The position numbers were made by a program, and so were the translations under genes. From assembly GCA_022447885.1 (NCBI GenBank), contig JAKUTA010000011.1:1-13621 (forward strand): a stretch of 13,621 bases of DNA, written 5' to 3'. The notes under the pieces were generated by a model. That model saw only the letters and a list, made by a program, of their open reading frames with translations, had not been told where the DNA came from and searched no databases. Below are positions 1 to 7,138 of this stretch, piece after piece. How positions within the stretch are numbered: position 1 is the stretch's first letter; the number at the start of each line of letters is the position of its first letter. This DNA comes from Candidatus Poseidoniales archaeon. Its GTDB lineage: Archaea; Thermoplasmatota; Poseidoniia; Poseidoniales; Thalassarchaeaceae.

Positions 1-1
1 C

Positions 2-532
2 GAGGCGTATGCCAACTGGCTCGTCGACGCCGCCGATGCCACTCTCAGGCGCATCGACACCTTCCAGCGGAGCCGCGACCTGCCGCAGGACGCCGCTGCG
101 TACCGCACCGCTGACATTCCACCCGACCTCGCCGACAGTCTGCTGCTCGCCGGCGCGCACTATGGGGAGATCGACCCGGATGTCTACATGGTTGGCGTGC
201 TCAGGGCGCTCGACCGTTCTGAGGGGAACATCAGCGAGTTCGCCGATGACGCCGTGGGTGATTCCAGCGGCTCGCTCGACGAGTTCACGGTCGATGCTGA
301 ATCGGGGGAAGCATCGGAGGGCAAGAGCGTGGAGGACATCTCCAAGATCATCGAGAAGCACACGCTGTCCGCTGACGTCGGCGATGGTGTGGCCTACGAC
401 GACCTCATCGGCCACTGCGCGACCCACCATATCAGCCGCGGGGAAGCGGAGCCCGTGCTCGACAGTCTGGTGGATGACGCAAGACTCTACGAGCACACCT
501 TCGGTCGCTTCAAGCACATCGAGGCGAAGTGA
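2..532 (+). CDS. RPA32-like / RPA-associated protein (COG3390), C-terminal part
   Basis: Frame 2 is open from the window edge to the TGA at 530-532, giving 176 residues of a protein whose N-terminus lies upstream. The visible part starts with a helix (AYANWLVDAADATLRRIDTF) resembling the segment that follows the OB fold in archaeal RPA32-like or RPA-associated proteins. An acidic Ser/Gly/Asp-rich linker follows, roughly residues 80-110. The last 65 residues look like a winged helix (VAYDDLIGHCATHHISRG, then a two-stranded wing ending GRFKHIEAK). In this family the OB fold binds single-stranded DNA with an RPA1-like partner, and the C-terminal winged helix recruits replication or repair factors. 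The OB fold itself is out of view, so the family rests on the helix and tail pattern. An MCM-type winged-helix tail is an alternative. A downstream gene begins 16 bases later on the same strand. Confidence 0.55.
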   Translation, partial: EAYANWLVDAADATLRRIDTFQRSRDLPQDAAAYRTADIPPDLADSLLLAGAHYGEIDPDVYMVGVLRALDRSEGNISEFADDAVGDSSGSLDEFTVDAESGEASEGKSVEDISKIIEKHTLSADVGDGVAYDDLIGHCATHHISRGEAEPVLDSLVDDARLYEHTFGRFKHIEAK

Positions 533-548
533 CGCGCCATTGCAGCCC

Positions 549-941
549 ATGAGTACTTCTATCAGCGAACTGCCGCTGTCCACCGACTGGTGTCACATGT
601 CTGGTAAGCGCGCCTGCTTCATCCGTTCTGTCGACGGAGACTGGTTACAGATACCGGATTGCTCCATTGATATCGAGATTCGTCGCCGACTCACCCGTGA
701 GATTGTTCGCGGTCACGAGGGTGATGACATCGTCGACGAGGGAGCAGAGAGCGCTGAGTACACCGTCAGTGGAGTACTCGACGACGCAACTTATCTGAGG
801 GTCATGAGCATCTTCCGTTCCGGTCAGCCGTACTTCATCGAACCGTTCGATGAGAAGGAGATCAAGGTCGCCATCTCACACTTCAAGTTGAATGGAGATA
901 CAGGTGATTTCGAACTCACCCTCATAGAAGACCGTGTCTGA
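549..941 (+). CDS. Small unknown protein at the head of the pilus-platform genes; phage-tail-like pattern
   Basis: This encodes 130 residues from the ATG at 549; an in-frame ATG at 597 is an alternative. No clear Shine-Dalgarno precedes 549, so translation may be coupled to the gene ending at 532. The protein has no signal peptide or membrane segment and no class III prepilin N-terminus. It appears all-beta: IEIRRRLTREIVRG, then EYTVSGVLDD, a helix (ATYLRVMSIFRSGQPYFIEPF), a KVAISHF strand and a closing strand (FELTLIEDRV). The arrangement of a strand, a G-P-Y-x-I-x-P-F loop and a terminal ELTLIE strand recalls small baseplate or tail proteins of contractile phage machines. That likeness is my impression and not a recognised family. 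Only 9 bases separate it from the next gene, so it is probably co-transcribed with the secretion genes. Function unknown; a cytoplasmic partner of the pilus engine is one possibility. Confidence 0.7.
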   Translation: MSTSISELPLSTDWCHMSGKRACFIRSVDGDWLQIPDCSIDIEIRRRLTREIVRGHEGDDIVDEGAESAEYTVSGVLDDATYLRVMSIFRSGQPYFIEPFDEKEIKVAISHFKLNGDTGDFELTLIEDRV

Positions 942-950
942 GGATTCCCA

Positions 951-1529
951 ATGTCCGCTATGGAAGAGGAACGCGACCTCATCTATGCCCTCAGGGCGCT
1001 CCAGGTGCTGATGGGCTCAGGGGTGGGTCTGGAGGGGGCGATCCACCATATCGCGCAGGGTGGATATGGCAGGTTCACCGATGACTGCAGCGACATGATA
1101 TCCAACATGGAACGGGGGAGGATGCTCGAGGAGGAGCTGCAGCGCTTGATCCGCTCCGCCAAGAGCGACGCCTACCGCCGCCTGCTCAACTCGATGCGCA
1201 CCAACGTCACCTCGAACACCGACCTGCTCTCCTCGCTCGAGCAGCAGGCGGAACGCGAGGAGGAGTCGCGCTCGGACAAGTTGAAACGCTACATAGAGAG
1301 CCTGCAAGGACTTCCTGAGACTGCGCTGTCAATCGGTTTCCTCATTCCGCTGATTCTCGGAATCGGGGCGATGGCCCCCTTCCTCATGGGCGACCTCCAA
1401 GGTGTGCCCGGGGTCACTATCCCACCCGCGGATACGATGCTGAACATGTTCCGAGGAGGCATGGTGCTCGCGATCACCGTCCTCGGGATGTTGGTCTGGG
1501 GAGCGCACAACAAGGATCCGGGGGTGTGA
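951..1529 (+). CDS. T2SSF-domain membrane platform protein, TadC/FlaJ-like (short)
   Basis: This 192-residue protein reads as one type II secretion system F (T2SSF) domain. Residues 8-115 are a helical cytoplasmic bundle (LRALQVLMGSGVGLEGAIHHIA, later LLNSMRTNVTSNTDLLSSLEQQAEREEESRSDK). Two hydrophobic segments follow at about 125-146 and 168-185. In this family the domain forms the inner-membrane platform that couples ATP hydrolysis to pilin insertion. Archaellum FlaJ carries two such domains in one chain of about 550 residues, and bacterial TadB and TadC are usually near 300. This one is short and lacks an N-terminal membrane anchor. The start at 951 is preceded by GAGG at 940-943. It ends 3 bases before the next platform gene, which implies translational coupling and equal amounts of the two subunits. 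Confidence 0.75.
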   Translation: MSAMEEERDLIYALRALQVLMGSGVGLEGAIHHIAQGGYGRFTDDCSDMISNMERGRMLEEELQRLIRSAKSDAYRRLLNSMRTNVTSNTDLLSSLEQQAEREEESRSDKLKRYIESLQGLPETALSIGFLIPLILGIGAMAPFLMGDLQGVPGVTIPPADTMLNMFRGGMVLAITVLGMLVWGAHNKDPGV

Positions 1530-1532
1530 TGC

Positions 1533-2282
1533 ATGGAATTCTCACTGTTCGGAATCCTCGAGATGGTGACTGACAGCCTGATGATGAGCCTGCTCGTGCC
1601 GATCACGATCCTGTGCGCCGGTGGCGGCCTGCCGTACGTCCTGGAACGGAGACGCCGCCGTTCGCTCGAGAAGGCGCTGCCCGAGGTGCTCGAGACGATC
1701 TCCACCACCCTCGGCGCCGGCCTCGGCCTGCAGCAGGCGTTCACGGACATGTCGCGCCAGCGCGAGGACCTGCTCGGCAGGTTGCTGCGCGACGCGGTCG
1801 CCAAGAGCAAAGCGACCTCCTTCGATGCCGCCCTCTCCGACTTCGCCCTGCGCACGCGCAGCCCGATGGTCCAGCGGGCGATGAACCTCCTGCAGACCGC
1901 CAACGCCAACGAGGCCCCCCTGCAGCAGGTGACCTTCTCCATGAGCATCGAGTACGACCGGCTGGTGCGCCTGCAGAACAAGCGTCACGCCGACCTCGTC
2001 GGCTCGGCCGTGATGATGCAGATACTCATGTGCGTCCTGCTGCCGGCGGTCATCGGCATGATGTACGGTCTGTTCGCCCCGGCCTCCTCCGGGATTCCGA
2101 TGACCGACATCCACAATTCGGTGATGGTCTACTTCGGATTCGCCGCCGCATTCGGCGTGCTCGCTGGCGCGGTGATGATCGGTCGCTCGATGACGTCCTC
2201 ACTGTGGTGGGTCGCTCCTTGGGCGCTGCTCGGCCAATTCACCTATATGGCGACGTATCTCAGCGCCGGCCAGATGGTGTGA
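1533..2282 (+). CDS. T2SSF-domain membrane platform protein, TadB/FlaJ-like
   Basis: This 249-residue protein has an N-terminal membrane segment (about 16-36), a basic patch (ERRRRRSLEK, 38-47) and a T2SSF domain at about 45-150. The domain shows the usual LPEVLETISTTLGAGLGLQQAF opening, with E51, G61 and G63 in the typical places. Three further hydrophobic segments follow at about 155-181, 196-217 and 224-243. The domain likely docks on the ATPase encoded 22 bases downstream and works with the shorter platform protein encoded just upstream. Two separate platform proteins, rather than one fused FlaJ, is the arrangement seen in Tad pili and related archaeal pilus systems. The ATG at 1533 lies 3 bases beyond the previous stop, with the GGGGG run at 1520-1524 as a possible ribosome site. 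Confidence 0.78.
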   Translation: MEFSLFGILEMVTDSLMMSLLVPITILCAGGGLPYVLERRRRRSLEKALPEVLETISTTLGAGLGLQQAFTDMSRQREDLLGRLLRDAVAKSKATSFDAALSDFALRTRSPMVQRAMNLLQTANANEAPLQQVTFSMSIEYDRLVRLQNKRHADLVGSAVMMQILMCVLLPAVIGMMYGLFAPASSGIPMTDIHNSVMVYFGFAAAFGVLAGAVMIGRSMTSSLWWVAPWALLGQFTYMATYLSAGQMV

Positions 2283-2304
2283 TGCAGCATAGGGGGTGGA
2301 GCAG

Positions 2305-3546
2305 ATGAGCAAGAAGGTGCTGGATAACTATGGGAGGGTGTCGATCTATCTGGAGCAGGGCCATCCCAGTCCAGTCTACCATATCGACGGACAGATTCCC
2401 GCCAACCCCTACGGCTCGCTGATGCCCTTGCTGGAGGATGACTTCCTTGAGGAGGTGATGTACAACGGAGGCCAGCAGTGCGTGAAGGTCGCCCACCGTG
2501 AGTGGGGAATCTGTCGCACCAACATCTGGATCGACGATGAAGAAGGTCTGCAGATCGCCAAGAACATCGCCGCGTTCACCAACGTGCCGTTGGGTGATGG
2601 CCCGGGAATGGTCCCTCTGTTCGACGGTCGCCTTCCTGATGGCAGCCGAGTGTCCGGACTCATCCCACCGATCTCCCCTGACGGGCCGACGCTCACCATC
2701 CGCAAGTTCCGCGAGGATCCGATCACGATAATCGACCTCATCGAGTGGAACACGGTCACCAGCCGCCTCGCCGCCATGCTGTGGGCCTGGGTTGACGGGC
2801 TGGACGCCAAGCCTGCCAATTTCATCATCTCTGGTGGTACTGGCTCCGGGAAGACCACCACCCTGAACTGCCTGGGCATGTTCATCCCTTGGGACAAGCG
2901 ACTGCTCACCGTCGAGGACACCGCTGAACTGCAGTTGTTCCACGACCACTGGCTGCGCATGGAGACGCGCTCCGAGCGGCCGGACGGCACTGCCGAGGTG
3001 ACCATGGATGACTGCCTTCGCTCGAGCCTCAGGATGAGGCCGGATCGCATCATCGTCGGTGAGGTGCGCGGCTCCGAGGCGTCGACTCTGCTCACCGCCA
3101 TGCACACAGGTCACGACGGCTCGTTCGGCAGTCTGCACGCCAACACAGCCTCAGAGACGGTCACCAGGATGACCTCGCCACCGATGAACGTGCCACCGAT
3201 CATGATGGTGGGACTCGACCTGATCATCGTGCAGACACGTCTGCACCGTGGGGGAAAGCACGTGCGGCGCATCACCGAGATCGCCGAGATCGCCGGCATG
3301 GAAGGCGACCGTCCGCGGTTGAACCCGGTCTGGAAGTATGATCCTGCGACCGACACCATCTCCGAGACGGGCGTCCCGAGCAAGCTGCGCGAGATGATCT
3401 GCGCAGCCGCGGGTATCCGGCCGGCGGACTTCGAGGCGCACGTTCGCCAACGAGAGCAGATCCTGCTCGACCTGATGGACCGCGGGGTGCGCGACATAGA
3501 GTCAGTGTCGAAGGTCATCCAGTCGTTCTACTCACAGCGCGATTGA
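2305..3546 (+). CDS. Type IV pilus / Tad-type secretion ATPase (VirB11-CpaF-FlaI family)
   Basis: This is the cytoplasmic hexameric ATPase that powers assembly of a type IV-pilus-like filament or a secretion channel. It has 413 residues from the ATG at 2305, which has GGGGGTGG at 2292-2299 upstream; a GTG at 2296 is less likely. Residues 1-150 form the N-terminal domain, which packs on the platform protein. The motor has Walker A GGTGSGKT (177-184), an Asp/Glu box VEDTAEL (203-209), a Walker B region RIIVGEVRG (248-256) and the His box HTGHDGSFGSLHAN (267-280). Length and motifs fit CpaF/TadA better than archaellum FlaI, which is usually longer. The two upstream genes supply the matching platform proteins. 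No prepilin, prepilin peptidase or FlaH-like gene is visible, so the filament is unknown. The stop lies 5 bases from the stop of the convergent gene. Confidence 0.92.
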   Translation: MSKKVLDNYGRVSIYLEQGHPSPVYHIDGQIPANPYGSLMPLLEDDFLEEVMYNGGQQCVKVAHREWGICRTNIWIDDEEGLQIAKNIAAFTNVPLGDGPGMVPLFDGRLPDGSRVSGLIPPISPDGPTLTIRKFREDPITIIDLIEWNTVTSRLAAMLWAWVDGLDAKPANFIISGGTGSGKTTTLNCLGMFIPWDKRLLTVEDTAELQLFHDHWLRMETRSERPDGTAEVTMDDCLRSSLRMRPDRIIVGEVRGSEASTLLTAMHTGHDGSFGSLHANTASETVTRMTSPPMNVPPIMMVGLDLIIVQTRLHRGGKHVRRITEIAEIAGMEGDRPRLNPVWKYDPATDTISETGVPSKLREMICAAAGIRPADFEAHVRQREQILLDLMDRGVRDIESVSKVIQSFYSQRD

Positions 3547-3551
3547 GTTGG

Positions 3552-5141
3552 TCAATCGCTGCCGCCGGAGAGTCGGCGGAGCAATTCGTCGGCCGAGTCG
3601 AGTTTCTGCTTGACCCGATCGATGTCTGACCGTTCACCCACAGGTTCGGACACGCTGGCGAGGCTGGGCGGCTCGCGACCCATGTCGCGCAGCACTTCGC
3701 GCATCGACTCGACGACTCCGGACACCTGGTCCGAGTCGAGGGAGAGACTTGTGGGCAGCGCGGGGATGTCCGCCGCATCGATGTAGCCCATCTCGGCGGC
3801 GAGGACACCCGCCGCTGCGAGCAGGCGTGGCCGTACTTCGGGGTGATCGGAGTTCCAGCCGCGGCGCTCGAGGAAGCGGACGAGCAGGGCGTGTTCGACG
3901 GGAGTGAACGCACCGTCCGCCCGCCGGATGATGGTCTCCACGACTCGCTCGAACGCCTCCATCTGGTTCTCGATGCGCTCGAGCACGGCGATCGCCTCCG
4001 GTGTGATGTTGGTGCCTCCGCGGTAGAGTTGCTCCAACGCCCGCTGGCGTCGAGCGGTGACCGGGTCCATCTCATGCTCGCTCGCTTTGAGCGACACCTG
4101 CAGGTCGAACAGTCCGTGGATGCGCCCGCTGATGGCGGGAAGGTCCAGATCCAGCCCCGCCTCGACCGCTGCCAGTTCGAACTCCATGCGTGCACGGGCG
4201 ATGTCGCCACCCGCTCTGTCGAGGATGACATCGAGCGTGTCGAGCAAGCCGGCACGGGCCGCTTCGAGATCGTTCAGCGCCCCGCGCTCCCTCCAAGAGC
4301 CCGGCTGCGAGCCGCTGGTCGCCTCCTCCTCGCTGCGCAGGCTGACCATGTTCGTCAACTCCGCCAGGATGTGCTCGCGCACCTCGGCGTGCTGGATTCC
4401 GAATCCCAGTCTGCCCAGGTCATCGATGAATGCGGCGATGTCCATCTCATCGTGTTGGCGACCGACCAGCAGGAACTCACGAAGTTGGCTGGTGAGTTCA
4501 GCGCGGCGAGCCTCGAGCTCGAGCATCGACGCACCTGACCCTTCGTCGACCGTCAATGGCGCCGGACCGGTGTCTACCGGAATCACGGTCACCTCGGCAA
4601 CTTCGGCTTCTTCCTCTGTGGGTGCTTCCGTCGCGGGAGTCGGTTCAGCGGCAACGGCGACCGTTGGCGCACCGCGCTTGCCCTGACGCAGGCTCTTCTT
4701 CACCCGGCCCCACGAGCCATCCTCGGTGCCGAGCACACCGGCCACCCTGCCGAGCAGTTGGTTCTTCGAGCCGGACCGCTGCAGGTTCAGGCTCACGCAC
4801 AGCGCGTGCAACTCGTCGCGGTTCATGTCCGGAAGTGATTCGGCCCTGAGTTTCTTCGGGTCGTGGTTGAGGTGCAGCCAGAGACGCTGCCACTTCTGCT
4901 TCTTGGATCCGGAACTCTTGATGCCGAACACCTTCAACAGGTCACTCAGTCCCTTCTCCGGGTTCGCCTGCAGGTCATCCAGGGAGAGATCGACATCGGT
5001 GAGCACGAGCGCGGCGATCAACCGAGCGCGCAGTTGCTCGACATTCCCACTTTTCGACAGGTCATGCTGCTCAGCGATGCCGCGGAGGTCCTCCAAACGG
5101 CTCTGGTAGAGCCTCTCGAGCAGGTCCCGGTCGACATCCAT
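3552..5141 (-). CDS. Large protein with three N-terminal SAP-like repeats; function unknown
   Basis: This is 529 residues from the ATG at 5141, with GGGAG about 4 bases upstream. The N-terminus contains three helix-turn-helix units of about 35 residues that read like SAP domains: about 14-46 (LEDLRGIAEQHDLSKSGNVE), 62-92 (LSDLLKVFGIKSSGSKKQKW) and 106-137 (MNRDELHALCVSLNLQRSGS). Each has the hydrophobic helix, the Gly turn and the basic second helix. SAP domains bind DNA in chromatin, repair and RNA-processing proteins. A Pro/Ala/Glu/Thr-rich linker (about 158-200) follows, then roughly 300 residues of acidic helical sequence without a motif I recognise. No membrane segment or signal peptide is visible. 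It is probably a soluble DNA-associated protein or scaffold. It is divergent from the coiled-coil gene that follows. The frame is well supported by its length, low-complexity linker and consistent codon use. Confidence 0.8.
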   Translation of the reverse strand: MDVDRDLLERLYQSRLEDLRGIAEQHDLSKSGNVEQLRARLIAALVLTDVDLSLDDLQANPEKGLSDLLKVFGIKSSGSKKQKWQRLWLHLNHDPKKLRAESLPDMNRDELHALCVSLNLQRSGSKNQLLGRVAGVLGTEDGSWGRVKKSLRQGKRGAPTVAVAAEPTPATEAPTEEEAEVAEVTVIPVDTGPAPLTVDEGSGASMLELEARRAELTSQLREFLLVGRQHDEMDIAAFIDDLGRLGFGIQHAEVREHILAELTNMVSLRSEEEATSGSQPGSWRERGALNDLEAARAGLLDTLDVILDRAGGDIARARMEFELAAVEAGLDLDLPAISGRIHGLFDLQVSLKASEHEMDPVTARRQRALEQLYRGGTNITPEAIAVLERIENQMEAFERVVETIIRRADGAFTPVEHALLVRFLERRGWNSDHPEVRPRLLAAAGVLAAEMGYIDAADIPALPTSLSLDSDQVSGVVESMREVLRDMGREPPSLASVSEPVGERSDIDRVKQKLDSADELLRRLSGGSD

Positions 5142-5290
5142 GGGGCTCCCTAAGTGTTGGTGCAGAACAATTTGGACATCTATGTTGCGCCTACGGCGTC
5201 CCCCAATCGGCCCTTATGGTCGGCGACAGGTTCAAACCGAGCCGTCAGAGGTCGCCATCGGTCCAGACATGGACCTCCGAGGCCCCCTCC

Positions 5291-6004
5291 ATGGGCGAAT
5301 ACCGCAAGTCGGCGCAGCGGCGCATGCACGATGCCGAGGTTGAGTGGAGGAAATGGCACAAGGTGGTGGCGAAGGATGCCAAGTCGATGGTCGGGGACAT
5401 GCTCGTGGAGTTGGACAACCGGCACCAGAAACTTCTGAGTGAATTCTCCGCCGCTGGGCAGCGCCGTGATGCCGTGGCCAGAGATATGGCTGGAATCCAG
5501 AAGGAAGTCAAGAGTGTCCAGAAGGCGATGACCCGGGGGGACGTCAACTGGGAGAGCGTGTCGGAGCGGCTGCTCAACCTCGCTCGGGCCATCGGCGGCA
5601 TCAGGGCGGGTTTCGCCAGTGTCGAGAGCACCCTGCGCCGCATACGTGAGCAAGGGCCGAGTGCCACGGAGATCGTCGATCACCTGACCGAGGAGATGCA
5701 GAAGGAGAGGCTGAACTGGGAGCAGTCAGCGAGCGCGTTCGAACACATCTACATCGAACTTGAGAGTGCTCACCTCCCCCCCGGAATCCAGGACGCCAAT
5801 GACTACGTCGAACACGGTATGTTTGAGCCAAACATCGCCCTAGCCAGAAATGACGATTCGCCAGCCGCGGTGGCAGCGGTCACCGAGGAACTCCACGATC
5901 TGCTGTATCCGAACGAGCCTGACCGAGAACCGAGCGGCGCGGAGATCGCTGCACAAGCCGGCGAGAAACTGCTGCCTTCCAACGATGAGGAAGTCGAGGA
6001 CTGA
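5291..6004 (+). CDS. Coiled-coil protein, unknown function
   Basis: This is 237 residues from the ATG at 5291, which has GAGG at 5279-5282, 8 bases upstream. The frame stays open to an ATG at 5216, which would add 25 Ser/Pro/Arg-rich residues, but that ATG has no ribosome site, so I prefer 5291. The first 150 residues are strongly helical and charged with heptad-like spacing (EYRKSAQRRMHDAEVEWRKW, then KEVKSVQKAMTRG, then LNLARAIGGIRAGFASVESTLRRI). This suggests a long coiled coil. The C-terminal 80 residues are acidic and probably disordered, ending EEVED. There is no signal peptide, membrane segment or enzyme motif. It shares a short divergent upstream region with the SAP-repeat gene, so the two may be co-expressed. 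The stop is one base from the stop of the convergent HemC-like gene. The family is not recognised. Confidence 0.72.
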   Translation: MGEYRKSAQRRMHDAEVEWRKWHKVVAKDAKSMVGDMLVELDNRHQKLLSEFSAAGQRRDAVARDMAGIQKEVKSVQKAMTRGDVNWESVSERLLNLARAIGGIRAGFASVESTLRRIREQGPSATEIVDHLTEEMQKERLNWEQSASAFEHIYIELESAHLPPGIQDANDYVEHGMFEPNIALARNDDSPAAVAAVTEELHDLLYPNEPDREPSGAEIAAQAGEKLLPSNDEEVED

Positions 6005-6005
6005 C

Positions 6006-7070
6006 TCACAGGTCGAGAAATGGATCCGACGCCGGTCCACGACCGGGCAGTTCGGGTTGCACCTCGGCGGTCAGTCGCAGCAGTTTCTTCCAGTCCCCGA
6101 GCAGGAACCGCGTCGTTTGCATGGCTGAATCGAGATCGCACAGACGTTCCATGCTCACGCTCGCCCGTCCCAGACGGCCGAGCAACTCGAGGCTGATCTC
6201 TACTTTCGGTTGCTTCTGCACGAGTTCTCCTTCGAGGTTCTTGAGCACTTCCTGGGTGAACAGATCACGCCTCCGTTCCGCCTCGCGGAGCATTGGTCCG
6301 GGTTGCCGGTTGCGCACCATCATACCGAGCCGGTCGTGCAGTTGCTCGTCAATGCCGTCGAGCAGGCACGTGGACACTTCATGCGCCAGCGTACCCTCGA
6401 TGTCGGTCAGTTCGTGGGCGATGCTGAGTGGGAAGCCGGTGCGCGCCACCAGCACCACCATCCCTGCCAGGGGTGAGGGCAGGAAGCGGATGAGCTCGTT
6501 CTCCTTGGGGTCGTGGCTGAGCGCGTGTCTCCGGGTCTTGGCACCCGTCACACGATGCAGATGCCGTGCGATCACATAACCGTCGATGTCACCTGCCTGA
6601 CGCAATCCCTCGGCCCACTCGAAGAACGCCATCGCATCACCGGCGGCCACCTCATCCGGGAGGTCGACCTCCTCCAATGCCGCGTGCGCCGCCGCATCCC
6701 TGACTCGCATGTCGGAGCGGTACCTCCTGAGTTGCCGGCGCTGCAGTCTCGTCTCCGACAGCACGATGGCGCGGTGCGGTAGATGGCTCGGTCTGTCCTC
6801 GGAGACGATGATGTGGTTCCAGTCGCGCAGCGCGAGTCCCCCGATGACCTCGAGCCCGGATTCGAGTTCTCCTCGAGCCCAGAGATCGAGGGCTGCGGCA
6901 GCCACGAGGTCGCATTCTCCCGAGTCGAGCGTTGAGAGCGCGTCGTCGAGGTTCGCTGCCCCGGAGATGGTCAGCGAGGAGAGTTCTTCGGTGCGGATTG
7001 CTTCAGCCGCTCCGAGCACATCAGCCTGCAGCGATGCGGCCGCCAGCAGGGTCAGGTCATCGTCCGGCAT
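6006..7070 (-). CDS. HemC-like (hydroxymethylbilane-synthase-fold) protein, catalytically degenerate
   Basis: This is 354 residues from the ATG whose complement is at 7068-7070. GAGGTGG lies 5 bases upstream at 7076-7082 on this strand, which favours it over a GTG at 7079. Residues 30-245 follow the order of porphobilinogen deaminase signatures. CDLVAAAALDL (53-63) sits where HemC has VDxAVHSxKDxP. GLEVIGGLALRDWNHIIVS (72-90) matches GLxIxxxxxREDxRDxxVS. LPHRAIVLSETRLQRRQL (97-114) matches LPxGxxVGTSSLRRQxQL. DIDGYVIARHLHRV matches YDxIxLAxAGLxRL, and LPSPLAGMVVLVAR (197-210) matches LPAxGQGAxxIExR. D62 aligns with the catalytic Asp. The Cys that carries the dipyrromethane cofactor is replaced (DGID around 238-241), and the GTSS motif is lost. 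The C-terminal 110 residues are a charged helical segment instead of HemC domain 3. It is probably not an active deaminase. The homology is by eye and moderate. Confidence 0.78.
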   Translation of the reverse strand: MPDDDLTLLAAASLQADVLGAAEAIRTEELSSLTISGAANLDDALSTLDSGECDLVAAAALDLWARGELESGLEVIGGLALRDWNHIIVSEDRPSHLPHRAIVLSETRLQRRQLRRYRSDMRVRDAAAHAALEEVDLPDEVAAGDAMAFFEWAEGLRQAGDIDGYVIARHLHRVTGAKTRRHALSHDPKENELIRFLPSPLAGMVVLVARTGFPLSIAHELTDIEGTLAHEVSTCLLDGIDEQLHDRLGMMVRNRQPGPMLREAERRRDLFTQEVLKNLEGELVQKQPKVEISLELLGRLGRASVSMERLCDLDSAMQTTRFLLGDWKKLLRLTAEVQPELPGRGPASDPFLDL

Positions 7071-7085
7071 CCTGTCCACCTCGTG

Positions 7086-7102
7086 TGCGGCCTTTGGCCG
7101 CA
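7086..7102. promoter_or_regulatory. Perfect 7-bp inverted repeat in a divergent promoter gap
   Basis: TGCGGCC-TTT-GGCCGCA lies in the 68-base gap between the HemC-like gene (minus) and the prenyl synthase (plus). It falls just downstream of the position expected for a minus-strand transcript start set by the TATA-like box at 7111-7118. It could be an operator for a dimeric regulator or a 5' UTR hairpin. A chance palindrome is possible in GC-rich DNA. Confidence 0.35.
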
Positions 7103-7110
7103 GCCACCCG

Positions 7111-7118
7111 TTGATATA
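7111..7118 (+). promoter_or_regulatory. TATA-like box, probable promoter of the prenyl synthase
   Basis: TTGATATA is the clearest AT-rich octamer in its surroundings. Its distance to the ATG at 7139 (about 20-28 bases) matches the usual archaeal TATA-to-start spacing, so transcription would begin at or next to the start codon and give a leaderless mRNA. This fits the absence of a Shine-Dalgarno before 7139. Read on the other strand (TATATCAA) it could also serve the minus-strand gene. No clear BRE is visible. Confidence 0.4.
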
Positions 7119-7138
7119 GCCGCCCCTTCTGCTGGCGA

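Noticed and set aside
9..548. Frame-3 reading upstream of the small protein at 549
   Set aside because: It overlaps the RPA-like gene in frame 2. Its translation is Ser/Thr/Arg-rich and low in family-like pattern; only the part from 549 on reads as protein.
1542..2114. Minus-strand open frame opposite the second platform gene
   Set aside because: It is Gly/Arg/His-rich without domains, and the plus strand has a clear T2SSF protein with membrane helices.
3515..4255. Alternative minus-strand frame inside the SAP-repeat gene
   Set aside because: The translation is mostly Ser/Arg/Pro shadow sequence, while the frame read 3552-5141 carries SAP-like repeats and continuous sensible helices.
5216..5290. 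Earlier start of the coiled-coil gene at the ATG 5216
   Set aside because: No ribosome site or convincing TATA box is placed for it, and the extra 25 residues do not continue the helix pattern. Kept as an alternative only.
5142..5290. Possible small RNA or tRNA in the divergent gap
   Set aside because: No cloverleaf, T-arm or stable long hairpin is visible; only a 4-bp CGCC-TAC-GGCG repeat near 5189.
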